Below are positions 54,107 through 64,000 of a stretch of 64,000 nucleotides of DNA, piece by piece; positions within the stretch are counted from its first letter, which is position 1, and the number at the start of each line of letters is the position of its first letter. Position numbers and translations under genes: made by a program. Source of the stretch: Hydrogenophaga intermedia. Its GTDB lineage: Bacteria; Pseudomonadota; Gammaproteobacteria; Burkholderiales; Burkholderiaceae_C. The notes under the pieces were generated by a model, which made no database searches, had not been told where the DNA came from, and worked only from the letters and a program-made list of their open reading frames with translations. The stretch spans positions 1 through 64,000 of the forward strand of contig NZ_JAMBNO010000018.1 in NCBI RefSeq assembly GCF_023715105.1, given 5' to 3'.

Positions 54107-55489
54107 TCAGGCTTTCTGCAGCCGCCTGAGAACCACGTCACGCGAATGCATTTCGAGCACCGCGTCCAGCGAGGGCGTCTGGGCCGTGCCCATGACCAGC
54201 ACCCGCACCGGCATGGCCAGTTGCGGCATCTTCAGGCCGTGGGCTGCGAGGACCTGCTTGAGCGAGACGGCGATGGAGGCCTTGTCCCAGGCCACATCGG
54301 CCAGCGCGGCGGCCAGCGCGGCCAGCGCAGGCTTGACCGCATCCGTCACGTGCTGCGCGTGCTCGGCGGCGTCGGGTGTCACGTCGGCGTAGAACGCGGC
54401 AGCCCAGTTCGCCAGCGCCACCGTGGTGTCGCAGCGGTCCTTGAACAGGGCGCAGATGCGCGGCAGGCGATCGTCGGCGGTGATGCCCTGCTTCGTGAGT
54501 TGCTCGGCCACCAGCGGCGCCAGCGCCTCGTCGGCCATCGCCTTGAGGTGCTGTGCGTTCACCCAGCGCAGCTTGGCTTCGTCGAACTGCGCGGCGCTGC
54601 GGCCCAGATGGTCGAGGTCGAACCATTCGAGGAACTGGGCTCGGCTGAAGATCTCGTCATCACCGTGGCTCCAGCCCAGCCGCGCAAGGTAGTTCACCAT
54701 GGCATCGGGCAGGTAGCCTTCGTCGCGGTATTGCGTGACAGGCTTGGCGCCGTTGCGCTTGCTCATCTTCTCGCCTTGCTCGTTGAGCACGGTGGGCAAA
54801 TGCGCATACACCGGCGGCTCCTTGCCCAGGGCGCGGAAGATGTTGATCTGGCGCGGCGTGTTGTTCACGTGGTCGTCGCCACGGATCACGTGCGTGATGG
54901 CCATGTCGATGTCGTCCACGACCACACAGAAGTTGTAGGTGGGCGTGCCGTCGGGCCGTGCGATCACGAGGTCATCAAGTTCGTCGTTGCGGATCTCGAT
55001 GCGGCCTTTCACCTTGTCATCCCAGGCCACCACACCACGCTGCGGGTTCTTGAAGCGCAGCACGGGTTTGACGCCTTCGGGCACCGGCGGCAGCACCTTG
55101 CCCGGCTCGGGGCGCCAGGTGCCGTCGTAGCGCGGCTTTTCCTTGTTAGCCATCTGGCGTTCGCGCAGCGCATCGAGTGCTTCGACGCTCATGTAGCAGG
55201 GGTAGACCAACCCCTGCGCCTGCATCTGCGCCAGCACCGCCTTGTAGCGGTCCATGCGCTGCATCTGGTAGTAAGGGCCTTCGTCGTGATGGAGGCCGAG
55301 CCAGGCCATGCCCTCAAGGATCACATCGACCGCGGCCTGCGAGGAGCGTTCGAGGTCGGTGTCCTCGATGCGCAGGATGAAGTCGCCCTGCTGCGAGCGC
55401 GCGAAAGCCCAGGGATACAGGGCGGAGCGGATGTTCCCCAGGTGGATGAAGCCGGTCGGCGACGGTGCGAAACGGGTGCGGACTTTCAT
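54107..55489 (-). CDS. gltX: glutamyl-tRNA synthetase
   Basis: 460 residues. The class I signatures are [17 protein letters not shown] (HIGH-type) and [12 protein letters not shown] (KMSKS, about residue 247). It charges tRNA-Glu; a tRNA-Glu gene lies just downstream. It overlaps the metZ stop by four bases. This enzyme is the target of the classical HipA kinase, and a hipBA pair is in the same window. Confidence 0.97.
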   Translation of the reverse strand: MKVRTRFAPSPTGFIHLGNIRSALYPWAFARSQQGDFILRIEDTDLERSSQAAVDVILEGMAWLGLHHDEGPYYQMQRMDRYKAVLAQMQAQGLVYPCYMSVEALDALRERQMANKEKPRYDGTWRPEPGKVLPPVPEGVKPVLRFKNPQRGVVAWDDKVKGRIEIRNDELDDLVIARPDGTPTYNFCVVVDDIDMAITHVIRGDDHVNNTPRQINIFRALGKEPPVYAHLPTVLNEQGEKMSKRNGAKPVTQYRDEGYLPDAMVNYLARLGWSHGDDEIFSRAQFLEWFDLDHLGRSAAQFDEAKLRWVNAQHLKAMADEALAPLVAEQLTKQGITADDRLPRICALFKDRCDTTVALANWAAAFYADVTPDAAEHAQHVTDAVKPALAALAAALADVAWDKASIAVSLKQVLAAHGLKMPQLAMPVRVLVMGTAQTPSLDAVLEMHSRDVVLRRLQKA

Positions 55490-56697
55490 GGAAGCGTCTC
55501 GAGACCCCGGGCCAGATCGGCCTGGATGTCGGTGATGTGTTCGAGGCCAACGGCCACGCGGATGAGCCCCTGGCCGATACCGGCCGCCTGGCGCTGTGCC
55601 TCGGTGAGGCGGCCGTGCGAGGTGCTGGCGGGGTGAGCGCACAGGGTCTTGGTGTCGCCGAGGTTGGTGGAGAGCGAGAGCACGCGCAGCGCATCCAGCA
55701 CGTGGAAGGCGCGGGCGCGCGCCTGCTCGGGGCTTGACGCCTTGACATCGAAGGACAGCACCGCGCCGCCCACACCCGATTGCTGCTGCATCGCCAGCGC
55801 GTGCTGCGGGTGGCTGGCCAGGCCCGGGCAATACACGCGCGCCACCGCGGGGTGAGCTTCCAGCCACTGACCGAGCGCGAGCGCGTTGGCGCTTTGTGCG
55901 CGCATGCGGATGTCCAGCGTCTCCAGGCCCTTGAGCATGACCCAGGCGTTGAACGGCGCGAGCGTCATGCCCGCGCTCTTGAGGACCGGCAGGAACTTCT
56001 CGGTGACCAGTTGCTGCGAGGCGCACAGCGCACCCGCCATCACGCGGCCCTGACCGTCAAGGTACTTGGTGCCCGAGTGCATGACGATGTCGGCGCCGAG
56101 TGCCATTGGCCGTTGCAGCGCGGGCGTGGCGAAGCAGTTGTCCACGCATAGCTGCGCGCCCGCGTTGTGCGCAATGTCGGCCAGCGCAGCGATGTCGCAG
56201 ACCTCGGTGAGCGGGTTGGTCGGCGTCTCGGCGAACAACAGCCGCGTGTTCGGCTTGATCGCTGCTTTCCAGGCCGATACATCGGTCTGCGGGACGAAGC
56301 TCGATTCGACACCGAACTTCGCCAGGTCGCTGCCGATGAGCTTGATGGTCGAGCCGAACATGGACTGCGAACACACCACGTGGTCACCCGCCTTCAGCAG
56401 GCCCAGGCACATCAGCAGGATGGCTGACATGCCCGAGGCGGTGGCCATGCAGGCCTCGGCACCCTCCAGCGCGGCCAGCCGCTGCTCGAAGCTCGCGGTG
56501 GTGGGGTTGCCGTAGCGGCCGTAGGTGAAGCCTTCCTCGTCGCCCGCGAAGCGCTGCGCGGCCGATTCGGCCGAGCGCTGCACGTAGCCGCTGGTGAGGT
56601 ACAGGGCTTCGGAGTTCTCGCCAAAGGGCGAGCGCTCCACCGCTTCGCGCACAGCCAGCGTGTCGCGGTGCAAGGTCTTCTTCAGCGACTCATCCAC
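55486..56697 (-). CDS. metZ: O-succinylhomoserine sulfhydrylase
   Basis: 403 residues of the Cys/Met metabolism PLP family. The cofactor Lys is in [17 protein letters not shown] (about residue 209), with [13 protein letters not shown] and [14 protein letters not shown]. It uses O-succinylhomoserine and sulfide to form homocysteine for methionine synthesis. It lies between purF and gltX. O-acetylhomoserine as substrate cannot be excluded. Confidence 0.92.
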   Translation of the reverse strand: MDESLKKTLHRDTLAVREAVERSPFGENSEALYLTSGYVQRSAESAAQRFAGDEEGFTYGRYGNPTTASFEQRLAALEGAEACMATASGMSAILLMCLGLLKAGDHVVCSQSMFGSTIKLIGSDLAKFGVESSFVPQTDVSAWKAAIKPNTRLLFAETPTNPLTEVCDIAALADIAHNAGAQLCVDNCFATPALQRPMALGADIVMHSGTKYLDGQGRVMAGALCASQQLVTEKFLPVLKSAGMTLAPFNAWVMLKGLETLDIRMRAQSANALALGQWLEAHPAVARVYCPGLASHPQHALAMQQQSGVGGAVLSFDVKASSPEQARARAFHVLDALRVLSLSTNLGDTKTLCAHPASTSHGRLTEAQRQAAGIGQGLIRVAVGLEHITDIQADLARGLETLP

Positions 56698-56700
56698 GGC

Positions 56701-58203
<1,503 letters not shown>

Positions 58204-58219
58204 GGTGGGTTCCTTCGTT

Positions 58220-58705
58220 TCAGGGGATGTGGCGCGCCAGTGGGTCGGGCAGCAGCGGCTTGACGGTGTGCAGGGTGCTGCTGAGCACGCTGGCGGTGGG
58301 CGATGCGCGCCACCAGTTGTCGTTCTGCATCTGGGTGATGGTGACCACGAGTGCGATGGCCAGCAGGATGATCGCGCCACGCAGCAGGCCAAAAGCACCA
58401 CCGAGCACGCGGTCGACCGGCCGCAGACCGACCGAGGCGACCAGCTTCTGCACCAGCCAGGCGATGAGCCCGCCCAGGAAGGCGATGGCGATGAACACCA
58501 GCGCAAAGCCGATGGCCAGTTGCAGCGGTGGCGTGACGCGCTCGATGGGCAACCAGGGCACGATGTCGTCGGCCCAGGCCTGGGCCAGGAAAAACGCGGC
58601 TACCCAGCCGGCCACCGAGAGCACCTCGAACATCAGGCCCCGCCACAGACCCAATAGCACCGACAGCACCAGCAGCGCAAGCAGCACCCAGTCGGTCAAC
58701 AGCAT
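58220..58705 (-). CDS. cvpA: CvpA-family inner membrane protein
   Basis: 161 residues with four hydrophobic segments, beginning TDWVLLALLVLSVLLGLWRGLMFE. CvpA proteins are linked to colicin V production and envelope stress, although the molecular role is unclear. It ends 16 bases before purF. Confidence 0.92.
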   Translation of the reverse strand: MLLTDWVLLALLVLSVLLGLWRGLMFEVLSVAGWVAAFFLAQAWADDIVPWLPIERVTPPLQLAIGFALVFIAIAFLGGLIAWLVQKLVASVGLRPVDRVLGGAFGLLRGAIILLAIALVVTITQMQNDNWWRASPTASVLSSTLHTVKPLLPDPLARHIP

Positions 58706-58718
58706 GGGTCGCTCCCGA

Positions 58719-59408
58719 TCACAGCGTGAGGATGGCCGCGGGCAGGCCCAGGGCCTTCACGCGCGCAGCCGCCTTTTCCGCGTCGGCACGGTTGTCGAAC
58801 GGCCCCACGCGCACGCGCACGCGCCGCCCTTCTGCCGTCTGCGCCACGTGCACGTAAGTCTTGAGCCCGGCGCGCTCGAGTTTCTGGCGGGTTTCGCGCG
58901 CGCGCGCCTCGTCGGCAAAGGCACCGACCTGAACGACCACGCGTTCGGACACCGCGCTGGGCGTGGCAACGGGTGTCTTGCCCTGCAGGATGGCCTGGGC
59001 CCGCGCCGCCTCGGCACTGTCGCGCTGGGATGTTGCGGGCGCTGGCGCTGGCACAGGTGCGGGAGCTGGTGCGGGTGCGGGTGCTGGAGCCGGGCCGGGA
59101 GCGGCTGCCGCAGCGGGGGCAGGCGCAGGCGCAGGCGCAGGCGCAGGCGCAGGCGCAGACGCGGGCTCGGGCGCAGGGGCAGGCCTGACGGCCACCGGCG
59201 GGGGGCTGTTGCGTGCCGGGATCTCGATCGGGATGTCGACCGCAATCGGGCGCGGCTGGCTGTCGAAGAACAACGGGAAGCCGACCACACCCGCTGCCAC
59301 CAGCACGCTGGCGCCGATGAGGCGGTGGCGGGCACGGCGGCGCACGGCCTCGATGGTGGGCGGGGGAGACGACGGGCTGCCCTGGGAGCCGGAGCGGGGG
59401 CTGGTCAT
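58719..59408 (-). CDS. SPOR-domain protein, DedD/FtsN-like
   Basis: 229 residues. There is a short cytoplasmic N terminus, one membrane segment (about residues 29-47, LIGASVLVAAGVVGFPLFF), then a long Ala/Pro-repeat linker (about residues 75-125) and a C-terminal SPOR domain (about 155-229, VVVQVGAFADEARARETRQKLE). SPOR domains bind denuded septal peptidoglycan, so a cell-division role is likely. The linker is encoded by a hexanucleotide array at 59120-59155. Confidence 0.88.
   Translation of the reverse strand: MTSPRSGSQGSPSSPPPTIEAVRRRARHRLIGASVLVAAGVVGFPLFFDSQPRPIAVDIPIEIPARNSPPPVAVRPAPAPEPASAPAPAPAPAPAPAPAAAAAPGPAPAPAPAPAPAPVPAPAPATSQRDSAEAARAQAILQGKTPVATPSAVSERVVVQVGAFADEARARETRQKLERAGLKTYVHVAQTAEGRRVRVRVGPFDNRADAEKAAARVKALGLPAAILTL
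59120..59155. repeat. hexanucleotide array (CAGGCG x 6) in the SPOR gene
   Basis: Six exact CAGGCG units are followed by a partial one; on the coding strand they give alternating Pro-Ala. Each unit is two codons, so slippage would change linker length without breaking the frame. Confidence 0.9.
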
Positions 59409-59456
59409 GGGGTCGCTGGGCCTCGGACGGGGCGGTGGATCGACGGCTCCGGACCT

Positions 59457-60803
59457 TCAAGTGCCCAGGTGTTTGGCCGCCCGCTTCGGCAGGCCGTCCT
59501 GCAGCACACCACCGACGGTGTAGAACGAGCCAAAGACCACAATTCTATCAGCCGGCCCCGCAGCACCGAGGGCCGCGGACAGCGCCAGCGAGGGGCTGGC
59601 AAAGGTGCCCGCAAGTGCCTTCTCGCCCGCCGGCAGCGCCTGGATGTGCGGCACCAGATCGACCGCCTTGATGGCCCGGGCGATCGGCAGGTCGCACAGG
59701 TACCAGCGGTCCACCAGCGGGGCCACGCGCGACAGCATGGCGTCCAGATCCTTGTCGGCCATGGCGCCGAAAACGGCGTGCGTGCAGGGGTAGAAGCCCA
59801 TGGCATCCAGGTTCTCGGTCAGCGCGGCCACCGAATGCGGGTTGTGCGCCACGTCCAGCACCAGGGTGGGCGTGCCGGGCAAGATCTGGAAGCGCCCGGG
59901 CAGCTCGACCAGCACCAGGCCCGTGCGCACCGCCTGCGCAGTGACGGGCAGTCGCCCGCGCAAGGCCTCGAGCGCCGCCAGCACGCCCGCGGCGTTGACG
60001 AGCTGGTTGGCACCGCGCAGTGCCGGGTATGGCAGGCCGCTGTAGCGGCGCGCGCCGCGCGTAGGGTGGGTGGCCCAGCCCCACTGCTGCTTGTCACCCG
60101 CGAAGTGGAAATCGGCGCCCACGCGCCACAGGTCGGCGTCGATTTCGCGCGCGTGGTCGATCACGCTTTGCGGCGGCGCCGGGTCGCTCACCACCACCGG
60201 GCGGCCAGTGCGCATGATGCCGGCCTTCTCGCGCCCGATGCTCTCGCGATCAGGGCCGAGGATGGCGGTGTGGTCGAGGTCGATGCTGGTGATCACCGCG
60301 CAATCCGCATCGATGATGTTCACCGCGTCCAGCCGCCCGCCCAGGCCGATCTCCAGGATGGCCACATCGACACCGGCGCGCGCAATGCAGCGCAGGATGG
60401 CCAGCGTGGTGAACTCGAAATAGGTCAGGCTGATCTCGGCCTCGCCGCCCTGCCCCCGGCGCGCCACCTCGACCTCGGCCAGGGCCGGCACCAGCTCGTC
60501 GGCCGCCACGGGCTGGCCCTCGATGCGGCAGCGCTCCTCGAAATACACCAGGTGCGGCGAGGTGTACACACCCGTGCGGTAGCCCGACTGGGTGTAAATC
60601 GACTCGAGCAAGGCGCAGGTGCTGCCCTTGCCGTTGGTGCCCGCCACTGTGATCACCGGGCAATCGAGTTGCAGGCCCATGCGCCGCGCCACCACCTGCA
60701 CGCGTTCGAGCCCCATGTCGATGACGACCGGGTGCAGGCGTTCGGCATGCGCCAGCCAATCGGCCAGCGTCGTGGGATGGTCGGGAACGGGGATGTGCAG
60801 CAT
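59457..60803 (-). CDS. folC: folylpolyglutamate synthase / dihydrofolate synthase
   Basis: 448 residues of the Mur-ligase fold. The P-loop is VAGTNGKGSTCALLESI (about residue 53), followed by TSPHLVYFEERCRI and LEIGLGGRLDAVN. It joins glutamate to dihydropteroate and folates. The ATG at 60803 is used rather than the upstream in-frame extension. It heads the leftward folC-SPOR-cvpA-purF-metZ-gltX run. Confidence 0.95.
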   Translation of the reverse strand: MLHIPVPDHPTTLADWLAHAERLHPVVIDMGLERVQVVARRMGLQLDCPVITVAGTNGKGSTCALLESIYTQSGYRTGVYTSPHLVYFEERCRIEGQPVAADELVPALAEVEVARRGQGGEAEISLTYFEFTTLAILRCIARAGVDVAILEIGLGGRLDAVNIIDADCAVITSIDLDHTAILGPDRESIGREKAGIMRTGRPVVVSDPAPPQSVIDHAREIDADLWRVGADFHFAGDKQQWGWATHPTRGARRYSGLPYPALRGANQLVNAAGVLAALEALRGRLPVTAQAVRTGLVLVELPGRFQILPGTPTLVLDVAHNPHSVAALTENLDAMGFYPCTHAVFGAMADKDLDAMLSRVAPLVDRWYLCDLPIARAIKAVDLVPHIQALPAGEKALAGTFASPSLALSAALGAAGPADRIVVFGSFYTVGGVLQDGLPKRAAKHLGT

Positions 60804-60846
60804 GGCGCGAATTGTCCCACCCGCCACTTGCCCGTCGGGGCTCGCG

Positions 60847-60858
60847 GACAATGCCGGC
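60847..60858 (+). promoter_or_regulatory. GACAAT box before the ArsC-like gene
   Basis: GACAAT GCCGGC directly precedes the ATG at 60860, with the same layout as the boxes at 20761, 25007 and 50038. The -35 region would lie in the short divergent gap to folC. Confidence 0.35.
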
Positions 60859-60859
60859 C

Positions 60860-61207
60860 ATGATCACGCTGCATGGCATCCCGAACTGCGACACGGTGAA
60901 AAAGGCGCGCGCCTGGCTCGACGCCAACGGACGCGAACACCGCTTCCACGACTTCAAGAAACTCGGTGTGCCCGAGACCGGACTGGACGCCTGGATCGCT
61001 GCCGCGGGCTGGGAGGCCGTGCTGAACCGCAAGGGCACCACATGGCGTGCGCTGGACGACGCCACGCGCGCCGCCGTGACCGACGCCGCCAGCGCCCGCG
61101 CCCTGATGATCAGCCAGCCCAGCCTGATCAAGCGCCCGGTGGTGGTGTGGAACGACGGCGCCATCACGGTGGGCTTCGACGCGGCGGACTGGGCCACCCG
61201 ACGCTGA
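60860..61207 (+). CDS. ArsC/Spx-family protein (arsenate reductase-like, YffB type)
   Basis: 115 residues with a thioredoxin-like fold. The N-terminal GIPNCDTVKKARAWL has a single active-site Cys with the following Asp-Thr, as in YffB-type proteins. ALMISQPSLIKRPVVVW is the ArsC-family C-terminal block. It is probably a glutathione-dependent thiol reductase, and true arsenate reduction is doubtful. An in-frame ATG at 60851 is the alternative start. Confidence 0.86.
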   Translation: MITLHGIPNCDTVKKARAWLDANGREHRFHDFKKLGVPETGLDAWIAAAGWEAVLNRKGTTWRALDDATRAAVTDAASARALMISQPSLIKRPVVVWNDGAITVGFDAADWATRR

Positions 61208-61260
61208 AGGCGGCCGCCCGGTCCTACCGGCACCGGGACCGCCGCGCGCGGCCAGCGGCC

Positions 61261-61273
61261 TAAAATCCGCGGT
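61261..61273 (+). promoter_or_regulatory. TAAAAT-CCGCGG box before ppnP
   Basis: TAAAAT CCGCGG lies 34 bases before the ppnP ATG and is the clearest copy of the repeated -10/discriminator pattern (others at 17601, 31341 and 33890). No TTGACA-like -35 is seen. Confidence 0.5.
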
Positions 61274-61299
61274 TTGTCCCTCCGCAGCCCCACCATCCC

Positions 61300-61617
61300 A
61301 TGAGCACCACCCAGATCAGCGGCGTGACCGTCGCCACCCAGGCCAACGTCTATTTCGACGGCAAGTGCGTGAGCCACAGCCTCACGCTGGCCGACGGCAC
61401 GAAGAAGTCGGTGGGCGTCGTTCTGCCCGCCACGCTGACCTTCAACACCGGCGCGCCCGAGATCATGGAATGCGTGGCCGGTGGCTGCGAATACCTGTTG
61501 GCTGGCAGCAGCACCTGGCAGAAAAGCGGCCCCGGTGACAAGTTCCACGTGCCCGGCAACAGCAGCTTCCAGATCCGCGTGAGCGAGGCCTACCACTACA
61601 TCTGCCACTTCGGCTGA
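61300..61617 (+). CDS. ppnP: pyrimidine/purine nucleoside phosphorylase
   Basis: 105 residues of the PpnP (YaiE) cupin family. VYFDGKCVSHSLTLADGTKKSVGVVLPATLTFNTGAPEIMECVAG is diagnostic. It phosphorolyses several nucleosides in salvage. It precedes argG by 24 bases and is probably co-transcribed. Confidence 0.92.
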   Translation: MSTTQISGVTVATQANVYFDGKCVSHSLTLADGTKKSVGVVLPATLTFNTGAPEIMECVAGGCEYLLAGSSTWQKSGPGDKFHVPGNSSFQIRVSEAYHYICHFG

Positions 61618-62973
<1,356 letters not shown>

Positions 62974-62991
62974 GCGTCTGAAAGACCATCG

Positions 62992-63017
62992 AAAAAGCCG
63001 CCCTCGGGCGGCTTTTT
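62992..63017. terminator. bidirectional terminator between argG and murB
   Basis: A5 then GCCGCCC (62997-63003), a short loop and GGGCGGC (63006-63012), then T5. The A-run and T-run make it usable by both convergent genes. Confidence 0.92.
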
Positions 63018-63026
63018 CGTGGGTGC

Positions 63027-64000
63027 TCAAATGACCACGGGTTCCGGTTCGAGCCGGATGCCGAAGCGCTCGTACACGCTGGTCTGGATCGCCCTCGCCA
63101 GCGTCACGACCTCACCGCCGGTCGCACCGCCGCGGTTCACCAGCACCAGCGCCTGCTTCTCATAGACACCGGCGTTGCCCACACCGCGGCCCTTCCAGCC
63201 GCAAGCGTCGATCAGCCAGCCCGCAGCGAGCTTCACCGTGCCGTCGGGCATGGGGTAGTGCACCACCTTGGGTTCGCGCGCGATGATGTCGGCGCACTGC
63301 TCGGGCGTCACCGTGGGGTTCTTGAAGAAACTGCCGGCGTTGCCGATCACGGCCGGGTCGGGCAGCTTGGCACGGCGGATGGCGCAGACCCAGTCGAACA
63401 GGGTCTGTGCGTCGGGCGCGGTGTTGCCGGTCTCGGCCATCTTGCGCTCCAGATCAGCGTAGCCCAGCACCGGCTTCCAGGCCTTGGGCAGCCAGAAGCG
63501 CACCCGCGTGATGAGCGCGCGGCCGGCCAGGCCGAAATCGCGCATGTCGGCGGAGGCGTGCTTGAACACCGAGTCGCGGTAGCCGAAGCCGCATTGCGCG
63601 GCGTCGAGCGTGAACGCCTCGCCGCTGCGCAGGTCGATCGCGTCGAGCGAGTGAAAGCGGTCTTGCAGTTCCACGCCATAGGCACCGATGTTCTGCACCG
63701 GCGAGGCCCCCACCGTGCCCGGGATCAGCGCCAGGTTCTCCAACCCGGGCCAGCCCTGCTGCAGCGTCCATTGCACGAAGGCGTGCCAGTTCTCGCCCGC
63801 GCCGGCCTCGATCAGCCAGCCCTTGCCGGTCTCCTCCACCAGGCGGCGGCCCATGATCTCGACCTTGAGCACCAGCGGCTTCACATCGCCCGTGATCACC
63901 AGGTTGCTGCCCCCGCCCAGCACGAAGGGCATGGCGTCGCGCGTGAGCACCTCCCACTCGGGCGTGGCGCGCAATTGCGCCAGATCCGCCTCGCTGCGGA
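63027..64000 (-). CDS. murB: UDP-N-acetylenolpyruvoylglucosamine reductase, start beyond the window
   Basis: About 323 residues visible; the 5' end is outside the window. The FAD-binding region shows [14 protein letters not shown] and [25 protein letters not shown]. The C-terminal [10 protein letters not shown] carries the catalytic Ser and [14 protein letters not shown] follows. It makes UDP-MurNAc for peptidoglycan. A TTG at 63974 could be mistaken for the start, but the homologous frame [15 protein letters not shown] continues to the window edge. Confidence 0.95.
   Translation of the reverse strand, partial: RSEADLAQLRATPEWEVLTRDAMPFVLGGGSNLVITGDVKPLVLKVEIMGRRLVEETGKGWLIEAGAGENWHAFVQWTLQQGWPGLENLALIPGTVGASPVQNIGAYGVELQDRFHSLDAIDLRSGEAFTLDAAQCGFGYRDSVFKHASADMRDFGLAGRALITRVRFWLPKAWKPVLGYADLERKMAETGNTAPDAQTLFDWVCAIRRAKLPDPAVIGNAGSFFKNPTVTPEQCADIIAREPKVVHYPMPDGTVKLAAGWLIDACGWKGRGVGNAGVYEKQALVLVNRGGATGGEVVTLARAIQTSVYERFGIRLEPEPVVI

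Noticed and set aside
59040..59190. Possible CRISPR array
   Set aside because: The repeats are contiguous hexamers within a coding Pro-Ala linker, with no spacers and no cas genes.
63027..63974. Complete murB starting at TTG 63974
   Set aside because: The upstream frame stays open and encodes typical MurB residues to the window edge, so the true start is outside.

Overview
The window is about 64 kb of GC-rich, densely packed chromosome. It looks like a betaproteobacterium of the order Burkholderiales, probably Comamonadaceae and close to Hydrogenophaga. That placement rests on overall protein character (long-form ArgG, MetZ, the paired cyanophycin synthetases, the SPOR/CvpA/PurF/MetZ/GltX block), on -10-like TAAAAT/GACAAT boxes followed by GCGG-type discriminators, and on the type of intergenic repeats. 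It is a judgement from memory, not the result of a search. Most of the window is housekeeping; the accessory material sits at the left edge, in a few intergenic repeats and beside a tRNA cluster.

Left to right. 1-1.5 kb is an insertion scar: the tail of an IS3-type transposase, one intact HNH endonuclease gene and a second HNH gene whose 3' end has been replaced. 1.7-7.5 kb holds ribF-ileS-lspA and a class V aminotransferase. 7.5-9.2 kb is a hipBA-type toxin-antitoxin pair with two matching operator-like palindromes. 9.3-16.7 kb carries a quinone reductase, two EamA exporters around an atypical SDR, a 520-bp non-coding stretch with nested inverted repeats, a GspE/PilB-type ATPase, a spermidine-synthase-like protein and a base-excision glycosylase. 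16.7-24.9 kb carries TatD, a META lipoprotein, Rnk, the LolCDE-type transporter, a putative phosphoglycerate mutase, RecJ, MsrA and a LysR regulator divergent from gcdH. 26.3-33.8 kb is a TetR-controlled tripartite RND efflux locus (adaptor, pump, then Pcm-like methyltransferase, rhodanese and TolC), with the repressor's likely palindromic operator visible.

33.9-42.1 kb is a lipopolysaccharide assembly region. It includes a WaaA Kdo transferase fused in frame to a Kdo kinase (KdkA), an O-antigen ligase, four glycosyltransferases and a phosphomannomutase/phosphoglucomutase. 42.2-45.1 kb is an alkylation-repair operon (Ada-type sensor fused to AlkA, then Ogt, then an exporter). 45.2-52.9 kb is a cyanophycin module: two tandem cyanophycin synthetases, the second with a degraded Mur-ligase active site, divergent from an ABC exporter with an unusual N-terminal zinc-ribbon domain and a DUF1854 partner. 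This is the best candidate for an under-described system.

52.9-54.1 kb is a tRNA-linked scar: a carbamate kinase 3' fragment joined to an integrase 5' fragment, then a terminator and tRNA-Asp, tRNA-Glu and tRNA-Ala. 54.1-60.8 kb is the co-directional folC-SPOR-cvpA-purF-metZ-gltX block. 60.9-64 kb carries an ArsC-like protein, ppnP, argG and the truncated end of murB.
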